From Poronia punctata (lineage: Eukaryota; Ascomycota; Sordariomycetes; Xylariales; Xylariaceae), in NCBI GenBank assembly GCA_022579005.1, contig MU402018.1, positions 1 through 10,726 of the forward strand: DNA of 10,726 bases. Reading direction: 5' to 3'. Within the stretch, counting starts at the first letter, position 1, and every line of letters starts with the position of its first letter. The position numbers and the translations under genes are program-made. Below the pieces are notes generated by a model. It was not told the DNA's origin. It saw only the letters and a list, made by a program, of their open reading frames with translations, and did not search any database. Positions 8,390-10,726 of the stretch are shown piece by piece.

Positions 8390-10237
8390 TAAAAAAGCAA
8401 AAGCAAATATATTATATATGCTTAATACTTAAAATAGCCTTAATTTACTTTTTTTGTACTTTTTTTTTATTAAGTAAAGTTTTTATTTAGCAAAAAAAGT
8501 AAAAATAAAATAGTTTTTTTAAAGTTTAAGCAATTAAAAGCAAAAACGTTATTATTTATATAGTTAACAAACTAACAAAGTTTTGTTATATTAAAATAAA
8601 ACTATATTAATATATAAATAAATTTTTAGCAAATATAAACTAAACTAATTATAAAGCAAATATAAATTAAAATGCATTTTTAAAAAAAGTAAAAACATTG
8701 CTACCTTTTACTACTTTAGTAATTATTTGCTACCTTTATAAAAAACTAAAAAAAAAACAAAATAATAGTTATTATATATAATACTTTTTAACAATATAAT
8801 TTAAGTATATAATAGTACTAAAAACGTACTTAAACGTAAAAAAAAAGCAGATTTTTAATTATTATCAAAGCTATAAAATAAAAGCATTATTTTTACTTTT
8901 AGTTTACTTTTTAAAAAGTTTAACGCTTTAAAAATTAATAATCTTTTAAGTATAAAAGTATTTAAGTTTATTTGTTTTAACTTTAAAACGTACTTAAATA
9001 TTAAGCTATTTTTGTTTTATATAGTACGTAAAATTAAGAAAAAGACTATATAGCCTTATAAAAAATTGCAACTAGTAGTTTAAAGTAATAATAACTATAA
9101 AAAAACTAGTTTTATAGTAAGCTTTTACTATTTAATAAAAAAGTTAACAAGTTATACTTATACTTGCTTTATTTTTAATTTAAAACTATAATGCTTATAA
9201 TAAGCTTAAAAACATTATATAAGCATATATATAATTAAAAAAACATTTTTTTTATATTATATATATACGTTTATTTATTAAACTTAAATAAAAGTATTTT
9301 AAAAGTATTATTTTTTAATTACTTTACTTTTTTTATAATTAAGCTAAATTAAGTTTATACTAGTTTTAAATTTATTATAAACATTACTAAAATTAACTTA
9401 AAATAATAATATTAACTTATAACCTTTACTTACTATGTATAAAAAGTAAACATAATAAATTTAGCATTACTATAATATAAATAAATAATACTTTATTATT
9501 TACTATACTAGCGTTTTTAGCTTAAAGAAACAAACTTATTAAAGGTAAATTTAAAGCAAAATTAAAGCAGTTTTTTAATAAAAAATAAGCAATTAAGTTT
9601 AATAATATAAAAGTTACTTTTTAAAATAAAAAAGTAATTTTTGTATAAAAAAGTTAAATAAAAGATTTAATTAAAGTTAACTTTGTTTTAATTAATATTT
9701 TTTAATAATATATTAGCTAAAAAGCATATAATATATATATTAGCAGTATTTATTAACTTAAAGCTATATTTAATTTATTAATAGCTATATAAGTTACTAA
9801 ACTTATAAAACATAATATTTAAGCGTTAAATAAGCAAATTAACTAGCAAATTAAGAATAAGCACTATAAATTAACTTAAATACTTTTAAACTTAATAAAA
9901 GCAAAGCTATTTATTTTTATAAATAAATTATTTACTAACAATATTAAGTTAAGCTTTTAAATTAGTTTTATTATTATTTTTACTACTTAATTAATTTTAA
10001 ATTATAAGTAAAACAAATATAAAATTACTAATAATATTATTTACTAAAACTTAAATAAATATAAGCGCATTATTTAATTTATTTTTACTAATAAACTATA
10101 TAATATAGTTAATAAAGTTAATAGCGCTATTGCTTTATATACAACTTTATACTTAATTTTTAAAGTACTTAAATTACTTTTAATTTTTTTAGTACTTTAT
10201 ATTAATTTTAAAGTGCTTTATTATATAATAGGGCACC

Positions 10238-10315
10238 TAGCTAAAGAACCTATTTACTAAGCTATTTGCGCACAAACTACTTATTAGCTAAAGCTATGCT
10301 AACTAATAGCTAAAG
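10238..10315 (+). repeat. Three spaced TAGCTAAAG copies
   Basis: TAGCTAAAG occurs at 10238-10246, 10285-10293 and 10307-10315, the last two within a 22-base period that also shares ATTAGC/AATAGC upstream. The patch keeps more G and C than its surroundings. It may be a residue of a short repeat in the original element. Confidence 0.35.
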
Positions 10316-10726
10316 CTTTACTAGTTATACTTTTTTTAATTTCTTTAGCTAGTTTAATTACTTACTTAGCTAATTAAATAAAAGTTATTTAATATATTTA
10401 GTTTTTAAAATTGCTAGCAACATTACTTTATAACTATTTTATTGCTTAAACTTTTAAACTTTTTTATTTTTATATTTTTAAGTTATAATATAATATTTAA
10501 TAAAAAGATTTAAACTAAAAACTAAGCATAGTTTATAATTACTAAGTAAATAATTAGTAACAATATAAATAAGCTTAATAAACTTAATATTAAAAATAAG
10601 TAATAAAAACTAAAAAAACTAGCTAATAGTTAAGCTAAATTTATAAATAGCTAAAAATAAAAAAGTAATAATAAATATAATAAAAAAAGTAAAAAACTTA
10701 ATAGTAAATTAAAAAACTTAAAATAA

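Larger units (their letters stand above)
7067..10726. repeat. Gene-free AT-rich arm, RIP-like
   Basis: Composition and dinucleotide pattern match the left arm: very few G/C, TpA everywhere, stop codons in all frames, and no open frame of 60 codons. It is inferred to be old transposon sequence altered by repeat-induced point mutation, possibly part of a heterochromatic AT-rich block. No transposase, reverse transcriptase, RNA gene, centromere-like array or telomeric TTAGGG run was seen. Two small repeats inside it are listed separately. A slightly less eroded patch lies at about 10225-10300. Confidence 0.72.

Noticed and set aside
7067..10726. Centromere or telomere sequence
   Set aside because: No TTAGGG run or tandem satellite was seen. 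A centromere-flanking location cannot be excluded on composition alone, but nothing supports it specifically.

Overview
The window looks like nuclear DNA of a filamentous ascomycete (Pezizomycotina). A short GC-balanced island carrying one intact housekeeping gene sits between two very AT-rich arms with no usable reading frames. Bases 1-60 contain 5 G/C, while bases 4561-4620 contain 33 of 60. Three observations support a fungal assignment. Two short introns have GT...AG ends and CTAAY branch sites. The protein is Sec22-like. The arms look like repeats eroded by repeat-induced point mutation (RIP): TpA is extremely frequent, CpG is very rare, CpA is scarce, and diverged repeat copies differ mainly by C>T and G>A. 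No genus can be named from this.

Layout: 1-3282 is a gene-free AT-rich arm. About 3283-4101 is an eroded element with two inverted arms of 189 nt each (3330-3518 and 3862-4050). The element's right part reaches the island edge. 4102-4511 is the upstream region of the gene. 4512-5388 is SEC22, a three-exon gene encoding 216 residues, complete from start to stop. 5389-5994 is GC-balanced sequence without a convincing gene. 5995-6034 is a tandem octamer at the edge of the island, followed by a transition back to AT-rich DNA. About 6625-7066 is a second copy of the 3691-4101 repeat in opposite orientation, so the island lies between inverted repeats. 7067-10726 is the second gene-free AT-rich arm.

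The only gene that can be assigned a function is the R-SNARE SEC22 of ER-Golgi transport. The first half of it is easy to miss, because its first two exons are short and the longest open frame starts at an internal methionine (residue 114). The window otherwise records genome defence: repeats mutated beyond recognition on both sides and an essential-type gene left intact between them. I see no new multi-gene system here. The points worth a second look are the island architecture, the foldback element, the octamer array and an unassigned 58-codon frame downstream of SEC22.
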